This document shows, piece by piece, positions 54,591 to 63,266 of a DNA stretch of 64,000 bases. Numbering within the stretch: position 1 is the stretch's first letter; the number at the start of each line of letters is the position of its first letter. Source of the stretch: Anaplasma ovis str. Haibei (GTDB lineage: Bacteria; Pseudomonadota; Alphaproteobacteria; Rickettsiales; Anaplasmataceae); NCBI RefSeq assembly GCF_002214625.1, contig NZ_CP015994.1:868001-932000 (forward strand), written 5' to 3'. The translations under genes and the position numbers were made by a program. Below the pieces are notes generated by a model, which saw nothing but the letters and a program-made list of their open reading frames with translations, made no database searches and was not told the DNA's origin.

Positions 54591-57500
54591 TTACCTCTTC
54601 TTCCCTTTCGGACTGTACCTCCCTCGCTTATACTTCTGGTCCAACTTGTCCACTCTTTTCCACCAATACCCCTCTGAAGCGTGGGGATTGTTTGTGTAGC
54701 CCTGCTCGAAGTGTATGCACCGCTCGTCGTCACAACCGGACATGTACCGCACCTTATACTGCTTAGCCAGGAAGTATTCGTAGTCTGCCTCGCTCTTAAA
54801 CACTTCTTCGTACTCACGTAGGCCTCCCATGCAACTGTAGTGACCGTTACCTATGGTCCACCAAGCGTGCCATGGACAGTATAGGTACTTCTTCTTCGCC
54901 GGCCATTGAGGCTCGGGCTTGGGCTGAGGTTTGGGCGCAGGTTTTTTAGGTTCCTCAACTTTCAGCTGCTTCACCGCAGACTCGGTTGACTTGCCCGCAG
55001 GAGAAGTTGTTCTACCCGCAGATGCAGTTGACCGCGCTGCCGTTGTTGACCCAGGTTTAGTCGTCCCTTTGGACTCAGCACCCTTGAGTTTTCGTTCTTC
55101 AGACTGCTGCACATCACCACGCTGAGTCCTAGATACAGCCCTACCAGAAGAACTCCACTCTGTTTCAACTGTGGATCCGGGCTTACTATCAGGTCGTTGT
55201 TGTTCTTCCTCTCTTTTACCTGGTTCTGACGCCTGCTCAGGCTTAATTTCATCTCCAAACCCGAGCTCTCGTGGCCCTACGGTATCCCACCGCTCACAGG
55301 TAACCATAACGGCACCACTTTCCCCTAAACCGGGCGTAATGCTGCTATCATCGCCCCAACATCCCCCCATACCCGGAACAAAGACCCCATTCTCGCGCCA
55401 TTTAGAGTATCTGAGCTTTCTCCTGCATAGGCTCCGAGGTAGGCTGCGTCCCTCGAAATACTCCTTCACATCCAATATATGTTCTTTCTCCCGCGTGAGT
55501 GGGAAATTCATCTCCAGCGGGAACTTCGTGAACATTGCGCGTCCTTCCAGTAGCAGTTTAGTGGCCCCGTCATCACCTGCTAGCACATCTCCAATAATGG
55601 TTCGATAGCTGACCATTAAATCTTTTATTGCGCGGACATTGAGCACTCCAGCATGTGTGCTACCCCCGCCCACAGCCCGCATGATTTCATGGCACTGCTC
55701 TGTGTTCTGCGTACTACCTTGAGTGCCGCCATTAGTAGAGTTTTTCTTCTTAGTGCAGAGTTTCACTACCGTATCACCACCGGCACCAGTGCCGCCGCCG
55801 TAGTTTTCTCGATCCCGGGTTGGGAAATACTTAACCGGGGGTTGCTTGTGGCTCTCCGCCTTTTTAGGTTGCTGATATTCGCCACCCTCACCTATATCGA
55901 CCTTAATCAAAAACTCTAGGTCGCTGATCTTGGTAGCCCCTCTTTGCTTATTGTAATGGGCAAACACATCGCAGCTATATTTGCCATTCTGATCAGGGTT
56001 GCGCAGTATTCCCACAACATACTGGCCCGGCCTTCCTGATCTGCGCGCACCTACATCAGTTATTGCAGCAGCCTCACCTCCACCCCACGCCTCAATTTTG
56101 TAGAATTGGCACCATTTGCCGTTCTGAGTTGGTAGAGTTCCAACTGTCTGGTCTCCGCTAGAGGCCTCAAACTTCAGCACCACGTACTCCTTACTAACCG
56201 TCTGTGTTTGCCCGCCTGTAATTTTATACTCAGGCTCGTACCAATACCTGGGGAAACTATCAATACACAACCCACGGTCATAAACGCTCAGAGGCCGCAG
56301 CTTCACCACTGCCCCTTCTTCTTCAATTTCATCACTCACAGGAACCCCAGCAGGGAAGTAATAGCCCGCTCTCATGCCAACGCGTCCACCAAGCGACATT
56401 GGGCGGTAGTCGTCCCTGCTTACATACTCGTACGTACAACCTTCAACCTTTTGCCCAGGGGCGTAGTACTGTGTGCTGGGGTCAACACACCCAACAAGAC
56501 TACCTGGCTCTGTGGTGAACCTGCCTGATTCGTAATAATATACTGTGTTGGAGTCAACACGTGCGCAGGGGTCGCCGCCACTTCTTCCTCTACTGGACGC
56601 CTCTCCGGACAACTTCTTGGGGACCACAAAGCGCCCATCCTTCACCACAATGTTGTCCAAAACGGGCTGGCTGAGGAGCTGCAAATTCATGGAGTACTTG
56701 TCGTCACACACAACCCTCCTTGCATCGTCATCCTCGCCTGCCAGCACGTAGCGTCTCAGCATTTTAGGCTGCTTCTTAAGCCACGTGCGGGATATACCCC
56801 CATCACTACTGCTTGCAACTTCGTAATCAGATGTGTCTGCCCCAGACCCTATGCCCGTAATGCACATAACCCTGGGCTTACCGGTCACCTCATAATACTT
56901 ACATTTACTGTCGTGGCTACCATCATTCGCCCTACCGCAGATGCCTCCAAGTTCGCGATTCTTATCTGCCGCAACCCCAACAAACTCCACCTTGTTGGCG
57001 TTGCCCCCATAATCTTTGGCTATTTCCGTAATTTTCTGCTGCATAAAATCTATGGAAGAGTACCCCCAAAACGCCCCCACGGGGTGTTTATAGTAGCTAG
57101 TTTCAGTATTCCATTTTTGGTGCCCATTACGTTGCAGTTGCAACAAAACACCCGGCAGAACGCTACGCCCCCACTCCCTAGCGGCATTAGCAACACTCAC
57201 ACACATGTTCTTGCCGCCGAATTTTACACACTCTCTGAGCTCACGCTCACACGTGTCAGACTCGGAAGATCTCGTCCTTCTGTCTGAATTGTCAGTTATG
57301 TGCTTTTTGTACCACTCAGAGGACTTTTCCACGTTTTCTACAATTTGCTCTTCCTGTATTTCCCAGGCTTCTCCCTTTTCATCAAATACCATCCACTTGC
57401 CGCGCGTGCTCTTTTTGAGGTGCTGCACAAACGCTCTGCCCGATTCCCCCTGGCGGGTATTGTCGCCATTACGGCTTACCGTATCTTTGCCTCTAATAAA

Positions 57501-58580
57501 CTTAATTCGGTACTTTTCAGATTCATCGCTGCTGGTCAGATACTCAGTTCTGCTGGCAGCGCTGTTCTTGCAGTGTTGCCTTACATACTCGTCACGGTTG
57601 TAACCTTGCCCAACAGAATTTGTGAGACTATAAGTTTGGTAGATTCTGGGCAATTCCATAGACGGAATCGGCAGGCACTCTTCAAAGAGTTCGATACTCA
57701 TATCCGGGTCAGTGCCATAGTACCTTACGCATACCGCATCCTGTTCCCTTCTTACCTTCAAATAGTGCTTAGTCCCGGCATCGGAGAAGGAGTAACTTTT
57801 TTCCTGCTCGGAAATTGCCCATTGTTGCTCTTCCTTATCATCCTTCCAACCCTTGGTATGCCATACATACTCATCCTTTTTCCGGCCGATAATGCCTTCA
57901 AAGACTCCGCTCCTGCCCGGATTGATTATATGCTTCCTGACCTTACGATGAAGCACTCTGTGATCCTTTGTATCTTGTTCCCAACTTTCAACTATTGCCA
58001 CAAACCCCGGACGCCAAAAACTCTGTTTAGAAAATTCCAGCGGGACAAATCTGACTCTGGCAGATCTCTTGCGACCAGGCAGTACGTTACAGAAGGGCCC
58101 AGCATCGCGCAAGAGCGGTTTATCGAAGCAGCCCAATTCTTGAATACAACCTCTGTTCCACCCGCCAGGATCCCAAGGGAGGTTACACGCCAGCACTTTG
58201 CATGCACAAATCTTTCCCGGGCCGGTCGGGTCTTTCACGCCATACGCCATTACAAAGGTGGGAAATACATACCTGCAGTCACCCTCATACATGCGCGCGC
58301 AAGTGCCGCAGGCCGGCCATGCTCCACAAACTTTCAACCTGGCGGTCAACAGTGGAGTCGATGAGCTTGTGTTTGACACTTCTTCAGCAAGAGCAACACC
58401 CTGGCTGCCGAGCCTACAGGTATCTACCGGGATATTATCAAATGCGTGCGCATCGTCAGTGCTTTCCTCCTGTGCAGTAGAATCGTCGTCGGTGGCCTTT
58501 ATTATACAAGGCACACCGGATAGGAGAAGTGCTATGGCTGCGGTAGCGAAAACTAGGCGCCACCTACCCCAAAACAACAT
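54591..58580 (-). CDS. Large secreted Cys-rich protein (1329 aa), VirB6-ectodomain-like blocks
   Basis: This 1329-aa protein is a close paralog of the 1299-aa neighbour and a distant one of the 718-aa protein. A signal peptide (about residues 1-25) is followed by a Cys-rich part (CGAWPACGTCARMYEGDC near 85), then FCNVLPGRKRSARVRFVP and LEFSKQSFWRPGF at about 163-193, then VCVRYYGTDPD and ECLPIPSME near 300. The middle part has YYESGRFTTEPGSLVGC and GLCIDSFPRYWYEPEY, repeated in the paralog. A block with VVKLCTKK and EIMRAVGGGSTHAGVLNVRA is followed by VSYRTIIGDVLAGDDGATKL. Residues ~1130-1245 are a Ser/Thr/Lys/Pro linker, then a Cys module (YCPWHAWW; GCDDERCIHF; GYTNN). No multi-helix membrane domain is present. 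Surface or periplasmic location is inferred. Confidence 0.72.
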   Translation of the reverse strand: MLFWGRWRLVFATAAIALLLSGVPCIIKATDDDSTAQEESTDDAHAFDNIPVDTCRLGSQGVALAEEVSNTSSSTPLLTARLKVCGAWPACGTCARMYEGDCRYVFPTFVMAYGVKDPTGPGKICACKVLACNLPWDPGGWNRGCIQELGCFDKPLLRDAGPFCNVLPGRKRSARVRFVPLEFSKQSFWRPGFVAIVESWEQDTKDHRVLHRKVRKHIINPGRSGVFEGIIGRKKDEYVWHTKGWKDDKEEQQWAISEQEKSYSFSDAGTKHYLKVRREQDAVCVRYYGTDPDMSIELFEECLPIPSMELPRIYQTYSLTNSVGQGYNRDEYVRQHCKNSAASRTEYLTSSDESEKYRIKFIRGKDTVSRNGDNTRQGESGRAFVQHLKKSTRGKWMVFDEKGEAWEIQEEQIVENVEKSSEWYKKHITDNSDRRTRSSESDTCERELRECVKFGGKNMCVSVANAAREWGRSVLPGVLLQLQRNGHQKWNTETSYYKHPVGAFWGYSSIDFMQQKITEIAKDYGGNANKVEFVGVAADKNRELGGICGRANDGSHDSKCKYYEVTGKPRVMCITGIGSGADTSDYEVASSSDGGISRTWLKKQPKMLRRYVLAGEDDDARRVVCDDKYSMNLQLLSQPVLDNIVVKDGRFVVPKKLSGEASSRGRSGGDPCARVDSNTVYYYESGRFTTEPGSLVGCVDPSTQYYAPGQKVEGCTYEYVSRDDYRPMSLGGRVGMRAGYYFPAGVPVSDEIEEEGAVVKLRPLSVYDRGLCIDSFPRYWYEPEYKITGGQTQTVSKEYVVLKFEASSGDQTVGTLPTQNGKWCQFYKIEAWGGGEAAAITDVGARRSGRPGQYVVGILRNPDQNGKYSCDVFAHYNKQRGATKISDLEFLIKVDIGEGGEYQQPKKAESHKQPPVKYFPTRDRENYGGGTGAGGDTVVKLCTKKKNSTNGGTQGSTQNTEQCHEIMRAVGGGSTHAGVLNVRAIKDLMVSYRTIIGDVLAGDDGATKLLLEGRAMFTKFPLEMNFPLTREKEHILDVKEYFEGRSLPRSLCRRKLRYSKWRENGVFVPGMGGCWGDDSSITPGLGESGAVMVTCERWDTVGPRELGFGDEIKPEQASEPGKREEEQQRPDSKPGSTVETEWSSSGRAVSRTQRGDVQQSEERKLKGAESKGTTKPGSTTAARSTASAGRTTSPAGKSTESAVKQLKVEEPKKPAPKPQPKPEPQWPAKKKYLYCPWHAWWTIGNGHYSCMGGLREYEEVFKSEADYEYFLAKQYKVRYMSGCDDERCIHFEQGYTNNPHASEGYWWKRVDKLDQKYKRGRYSPKGKKR

Positions 58581-58910
58581 TAGTAACCCACCAGAACACG
58601 TGCCCCCGTACGGTAACTCAGCAACGCTAAAATTTGCTTAATTCCCTATACAACCGAGACGTGAAGGTAATAGCCACATACTTAACTTAAGATTGAGCAA
58701 GATGTCTATACACTACCTAGTGTATTACTACACAAACCATGAGCTGGGGTGCCTGGGAGAGGTATTACACTTGAGGGAGTATTGTACTTGGAGAAGCATC
58801 ACCCTTGAGATTGAGTGCTTGACCTATACACATTGTAACCTTGGAAAATGTAGCTCAGATTAGTACGTACAGGTGTGTTGTGCTGTGGTAGACCTACAAT
58901 GCAGGTATGG
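58581..58910. repeat. Upstream region of the 1329-aa gene, shared with the 1299-aa gene
   Basis: The first ~100 bases upstream of the start codon, with the first ~25 codons of the gene, are nearly identical to 62838-62995. Beyond that the two upstream regions drift but remain related (both contain AAGATTGAG and ACTACACAAACC). The conserved part should hold the shared promoter and ribosome site (GGTGGGTTACTA before ATG). Confidence 0.65.
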
Positions 58911-58916
58911 CTTATG

Positions 58917-58992
58917 ATACTACCCTTACCTTGCCCTTCAGCAATTCCCTAACAGTGTGATAAAAATTCACCATCGGAATGTAGGGTACGCC
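58917..58992 (-). pseudogene. 3' tail remnant of the 238-aa gene family
   Basis: On the minus strand this encodes GVPYIPMVNFYHTVRELLKG and KVRVVS then a stop, matching the last 26 residues of the gene at 63267-64000. No upstream part remains. It lies 20 bases downstream of the 1299-aa gene, where an intact copy may once have followed. Confidence 0.8.
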
Positions 58993-59011
58993 CACTGGGA
59001 CAAGGCACTAC

Positions 59012-62000
59012 TCATTTCCTACTAGTACCACTGTTATTTGTGTAACCCTTCTTAAAGTGTACACAAGACTCATCGTCGCAGCCATTCATACGTTTCACCT
59101 TCACCCAAGAATTGCGGTACTGCTCATACGCCTGCACACTGTCAAATGTGTCTGTATACGTTTTTATACCCCCGGTACAGGAGTACCTATCCTCCCATTG
59201 GCTAACCATGAACCTAGCCCACCATGGGCAGTACTTGTAGGTTACCCGTATCTTTCCTCCTCCAGCATCCTGGCACTGAGGTAGGTTGCCACATTTACCA
59301 GCAGGCTTGCTTGCTGGCACAGCAGGAGGCCGCACAGGAGCGGGTTTGGTAGCAACAGGTTTTGCAGACGCCGCAGGTCTAGCAGGTGAGGTGGGAGTCA
59401 CGGGTTGAGTAGCCACAGGTTGCTGCGCCTTTATTTCTGGTGGTGGCTCTATACCATTATCAAGAAACGTAGGGGTTCTTGTGTTATCCCACAATTCGCA
59501 TGTAATCATTGCGGCTCCGCTCTCACCCAACCCCGGCATTTCACTGTTATCTTTCCAGCATCCCCCCATTCCCGGAACAAAAAAGTCGCCGGGATCGCGG
59601 TAGGTGTAGTACCTGTCCTTCCATGTGCACAACTCCCGAGGTAAGCTCCTGCCCTGAAAATGCTCCGCGATTCCCAGATTTAACCACTCCTTCATTTTAC
59701 CTACCTGGTCATATAGTGGGAAATTCATTTCCAGCGGGAACTTCGTGAACATTGCGCGCCCTTCCAGTAGCAACTTGGTGGCCCCATCATCGCCTGCCAG
59801 CACATCCCCAGTAATGGTCCGATAGCTGACAACTAAGTCCTTAATAGCGCTTGCATCCAGTTTCCCAGCATGTTTACTGCCGCCTCCCACCGCCCTCATG
59901 ATTTCATAACACTTCTTGCCGCTGCCTGGCGGATTCTGTGTACACGTACCGTTGTTACAAACACAAAACTTCACTACAGTGTCACTGCCCACTCCGAGGT
60001 CATCATTGGGTTCTGTCGCGGGGCTTTTTTTATTCGTGCCACTTCGCCCTCCCTCTCCAACTTCAACCTCAATGGAGAGCTCCAAATCTTGAACCCTCTT
60101 ACTGCCCTTGTTCTGCGAAAACGCTTCACATCCTTCATCTGTGCAGTTGGGGTTGCGCAGCACTACCATTGAATACTGCCCAGGCCTTCCAGATCTACGT
60201 TCGCCAGTCTCGGTTTTCGCAGCAGCTTCCCCTCCACCCCAAGCTTCAATGCGGTAGAAATCGCACCCCTTCCGCAATCTTTGGTCTTTAGCCTTGAATT
60301 TTAGCATGACATAGTTCCTAGTAACAGTAGGGCTCAACTCATTAGGTACGTAGCTATAGTCCTTGTTTGTATCTGGTGCATATTTCTTAAAATCACCACT
60401 AGTACTGGGAAAAATGTATCGTGGCTCGTACCAATGCCTGGGAAAATTGTCTATACACAATCCGCGATCGTACGGATTAAGGGGTCTCAACTCAAGGTCA
60501 GTAGCTAACTTCTTCCCAATTGTGATAGAACCGCCTGACTGCACCGCCACGCTGGCATGCGCTTGCTCTGCATCATGTGCCGGGGTAGCACTAGTTGCAA
60601 GCACGTCACTCTCGGATGTGACCCCGCTAAATGTAAGGGGTCTGTAATCGTCCATGCTGACATATTCATATGCACAACCCCGTACTTCCTTACCAGAACC
60701 ATAATATTGAGTAACCGGGTGGCTGCATCCAGATATAGCACCGGGGTCAGAGGTAAACCCGCCGGATTCATGGTAGTATACTATTTTGGAGTTGGGGTCA
60801 GAGCACGGATCATCGCTACCCTTGACAATACTACGCTCTAGAAATTCCTTCGGGAATATGTACTGTCCATTTTGCACTACCATACTGTCCAGAATATCCT
60901 GGCTTAGGGAGCCCGGAACGATAGAATATTTATCATCGCATACCACCCTTCTGACATTACCTCCATCATCCACCAGAACGTAGCGCCGCAAAACCTTCTG
61001 TTGCTTTCTAAGCCAAGTGCGCGCCACACCCATATCATCTCTGCTTCGAATTTCATATTCTGAAACATCAGATCCCGTACCGGATATACACAGGACATTG
61101 GCGCCCACATTTTCGGTAGTGTTATACCAGCAGACTTTGCTTTTTCCTTCTCTGTCCTCAACATCGACGCAGGATCGCTCCATTTCCCGCAACGCCGAAT
61201 CCGCAATAACCCCCAAAAACTTCGCGCCGCTTTGCGTCCCGTTTTCTTGCTTCCCTTGTTCACTCGTGAACTGTGCAGTTGCATAGCCCACAAACATGTC
61301 CCGCGGGTTTTCGTAATATTTACCGCTCCAATGCTCGGTGTGCCACTTCTCATCGTGACACGTTGTTCCGTTAAATCTTACACATTGCTTGTACCCGAAA
61401 ACACAGCTCCGACCCAAGGAATGGTGAACCATGTGATGAATGTCCTTTCCCTTACCAGCCTCTGGCTTTTTATCATTGCGTTGTATTTCTTGTGCATCCA
61501 GTTCCCCTGCCCCTCTGACAATGCGCCGCTTTCCATAGTATATACCGAGGACCCAAGCCGGAACTCTCCCTCCTGCATTATAGCTGCATTTTTTCCTGCA
61601 GTTTATGAAACGCTCATCCCCGGCCGAGCAGTCGCAAGTACCTTTTGTGCTATCCACGCTAAAAACCTGGCAGTCTGGCAATTCTCCATATCCACCCCAG
61701 TAAAAATCAACTTTGTATTCTCCTGGACTCCTGCCCTTCTGCACCCGGCCGTAATTTTTCGCAATCAAAACTGCAGTGGGGCACGCATATACCCAATCAG
61801 CGGAACGATGCTCCCCCAGGAGTTTATCGAGTACCGTCTTATGATTGCCACCAAAAGGCGTCCCCTTGATGTCTTGTGCTCTGTAAGCCTGGTACACCAA
61901 TGGCCGCTCCATTGCCGGAATGGGAACGCAGCTGCTAGAAATCTCGGATTCTCTATCCTTATCTTCGCCGTAGTACCCCACACAAACAGTATCCTGCACC

Positions 62001-62911
62001 CTGCGCGCCTTGAGGTGGTGCGTGTTCCCATTATCAGAGAAGCTGTAGTCTCTTGCCTCCTCATCTATACTGTGGCCTTCAGTATGCCACGAGTGTTCTT
62101 TCTTGCTCTCCTGCGCGTTTTGACCGTTCTGCTGGGAAGCACTATCAGTTGTGGTTGCGGTTGCTATGGTCCCTCTCTCGCCATCCGGGCCGCCAGGGTG
62201 GATTACGTGCTTACTCACTTTCTTGATTATGGCGCCGTCCTTATGTTCCCAGCTCTCAACTATTGCCACAAACCCCGGACGCCAAAAACTCTGTTTAGAA
62301 AATTCCAGCGGGACAAACCTGACACTTGTGGGTCGGTGGTGTCTGGGCAGCACATTGCAGAAGGGTCCCGCTGTTTGCGCAACGGCCTTGTCAAAACACC
62401 CCAATTGCTGATAGCAGTTTTTGTCCCACTCCGTGGAATTCCAGGGCAGGTAGCATGACCTTGCCTTACATGCACAAATCTGTTCGGCCCCCTCGGTATC
62501 ATGTGCGCTGTATACCATAACGAAGGACGGATACACGTGTCTGCAGTCACCCTCATACATGCGCACACAGGTGCCACAGGCCGGCCATGCCGCACAAACA
62601 TTTATTCCCGAACCAGCAGGTACCGCACCACCCACGCTGCTACTAACCATGCCCACCGGAGTCATGCTCTGCTTTGTGAGCCAACACGCACCGCCAAGAG
62701 GGCTGCTCCGCGCGCCACCCCTTGCATCTGGGCCTGGCATTCCCTCGGGTCCGGGACCTTGCTCTGGACCGGGTTGTGGGCCCGTAGGACTCGGGGGAGA
62801 AGCTGCTGCAGGAGGGCTTTGCTGGGCTACACTTATACAAGGCACACCGGATAGGAGAAGTGCTATGGCTGCGGTAGCGAAAACTAGGCGCCACCTACCC
62901 CAAAACAACAT
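59012..62911 (-). CDS. Large secreted Cys-rich protein (1299 aa), VirB6-ectodomain-like blocks
   Basis: Paralog of the 1329-aa protein with the same order of parts. The first 26 residues, including the signal peptide, are identical. It then has its own Pro/Gly-rich stretch (residues ~30-70) absent from the other. Shared blocks follow: CAAWPACGTCVRMYEGDC, FCNVLPRHHRPTSVRFVP, LEFSKQSFWRPGF, VCVGYYGEDKD with CVPIPAME, GLCIDNFPRHWYEPRY, EIMRAVGGGSKHAGKLDASA and VSYRTITGDVLAGDDGATKL. The region between ~330 and 560 is poorly alignable, so conserved and divergent stretches alternate. An Ala/Pro linker (about 1175-1220) precedes the C-terminal Cys module (YCPWWARFM; GCDDESCVHF; GYTNN). The function is unknown; exposure outside the inner membrane is inferred. 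Confidence 0.72.
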   Translation of the reverse strand: MLFWGRWRLVFATAAIALLLSGVPCISVAQQSPPAAASPPSPTGPQPGPEQGPGPEGMPGPDARGGARSSPLGGACWLTKQSMTPVGMVSSSVGGAVPAGSGINVCAAWPACGTCVRMYEGDCRHVYPSFVMVYSAHDTEGAEQICACKARSCYLPWNSTEWDKNCYQQLGCFDKAVAQTAGPFCNVLPRHHRPTSVRFVPLEFSKQSFWRPGFVAIVESWEHKDGAIIKKVSKHVIHPGGPDGERGTIATATTTDSASQQNGQNAQESKKEHSWHTEGHSIDEEARDYSFSDNGNTHHLKARRVQDTVCVGYYGEDKDRESEISSSCVPIPAMERPLVYQAYRAQDIKGTPFGGNHKTVLDKLLGEHRSADWVYACPTAVLIAKNYGRVQKGRSPGEYKVDFYWGGYGELPDCQVFSVDSTKGTCDCSAGDERFINCRKKCSYNAGGRVPAWVLGIYYGKRRIVRGAGELDAQEIQRNDKKPEAGKGKDIHHMVHHSLGRSCVFGYKQCVRFNGTTCHDEKWHTEHWSGKYYENPRDMFVGYATAQFTSEQGKQENGTQSGAKFLGVIADSALREMERSCVDVEDREGKSKVCWYNTTENVGANVLCISGTGSDVSEYEIRSRDDMGVARTWLRKQQKVLRRYVLVDDGGNVRRVVCDDKYSIVPGSLSQDILDSMVVQNGQYIFPKEFLERSIVKGSDDPCSDPNSKIVYYHESGGFTSDPGAISGCSHPVTQYYGSGKEVRGCAYEYVSMDDYRPLTFSGVTSESDVLATSATPAHDAEQAHASVAVQSGGSITIGKKLATDLELRPLNPYDRGLCIDNFPRHWYEPRYIFPSTSGDFKKYAPDTNKDYSYVPNELSPTVTRNYVMLKFKAKDQRLRKGCDFYRIEAWGGGEAAAKTETGERRSGRPGQYSMVVLRNPNCTDEGCEAFSQNKGSKRVQDLELSIEVEVGEGGRSGTNKKSPATEPNDDLGVGSDTVVKFCVCNNGTCTQNPPGSGKKCYEIMRAVGGGSKHAGKLDASAIKDLVVSYRTITGDVLAGDDGATKLLLEGRAMFTKFPLEMNFPLYDQVGKMKEWLNLGIAEHFQGRSLPRELCTWKDRYYTYRDPGDFFVPGMGGCWKDNSEMPGLGESGAAMITCELWDNTRTPTFLDNGIEPPPEIKAQQPVATQPVTPTSPARPAASAKPVATKPAPVRPPAVPASKPAGKCGNLPQCQDAGGGKIRVTYKYCPWWARFMVSQWEDRYSCTGGIKTYTDTFDSVQAYEQYRNSWVKVKRMNGCDDESCVHFKKGYTNNSGTSRK

Positions 62912-63140
62912 TAGTAACCCACCAGAACACGCGCCCCCGTACGGTAACTCAGCAACGCTAAAATTTGCTTAATTCCCTATACAACCGAGACGTGAAGTAA
63001 TGGCTACTTATTTAACCTAAGATTGAGTAAGATACAGGTACTACACAAACCCTGAACTGGAGTACCTGGGAAAAACACATCTTGTAGATCATTTGGAGAA
63101 TGTACTTAGACTAATCTGTACAACAGGTGTTGTTGTAAGT
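62912..63140. repeat. Upstream region of the 1299-aa gene
   Basis: Counterpart of 58581-58850: nearly identical for about 100 bases next to the start codon, then related but drifted. It should contain the promoter of the 1299-aa gene. Confidence 0.6.
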
Positions 63141-63144
63141 TGGA

Positions 63145-63262
63145 TAATCACAGGCTGCTGCACCTTTATTCCTTGTGGTGGATCTAAGAAATTTATGGTT
63201 GCCAAGGCATCACTCATTCCCTATTAGTGCTACTATTTGTTTGTGTAACCTGCTTTGAAGTA
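63145..63262 (-). pseudogene. 3' tail remnant of a third ~1300-aa family gene
   Basis: The sequence around 63149-63185 matches the linker region of the 1299-aa gene near 59415-59450 (CACAGG-TGCTGC-CCTTTATT words), and 63206-63262 matches its last codons: on the minus strand it reads FKAGYTNK then stops, versus FKKGYTNNSGTSRK. The part between is deleted. It lies directly after the 238-aa gene. Confidence 0.65.
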
Positions 63263-63266
63263 TGGC

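Noticed and set aside
57300-58364. 354-codon plus-strand frame opposite the 1329-aa gene
   Set aside because: It mirrors the coding strand of a gene with signal peptide and conserved blocks; the frame has no leader or family resemblance.
61232-62458. 408-codon plus-strand frame opposite the 1299-aa gene
   Set aside because: Same reason. Its partial similarity to the other antisense frame only reflects DNA identity of the two paralogs.
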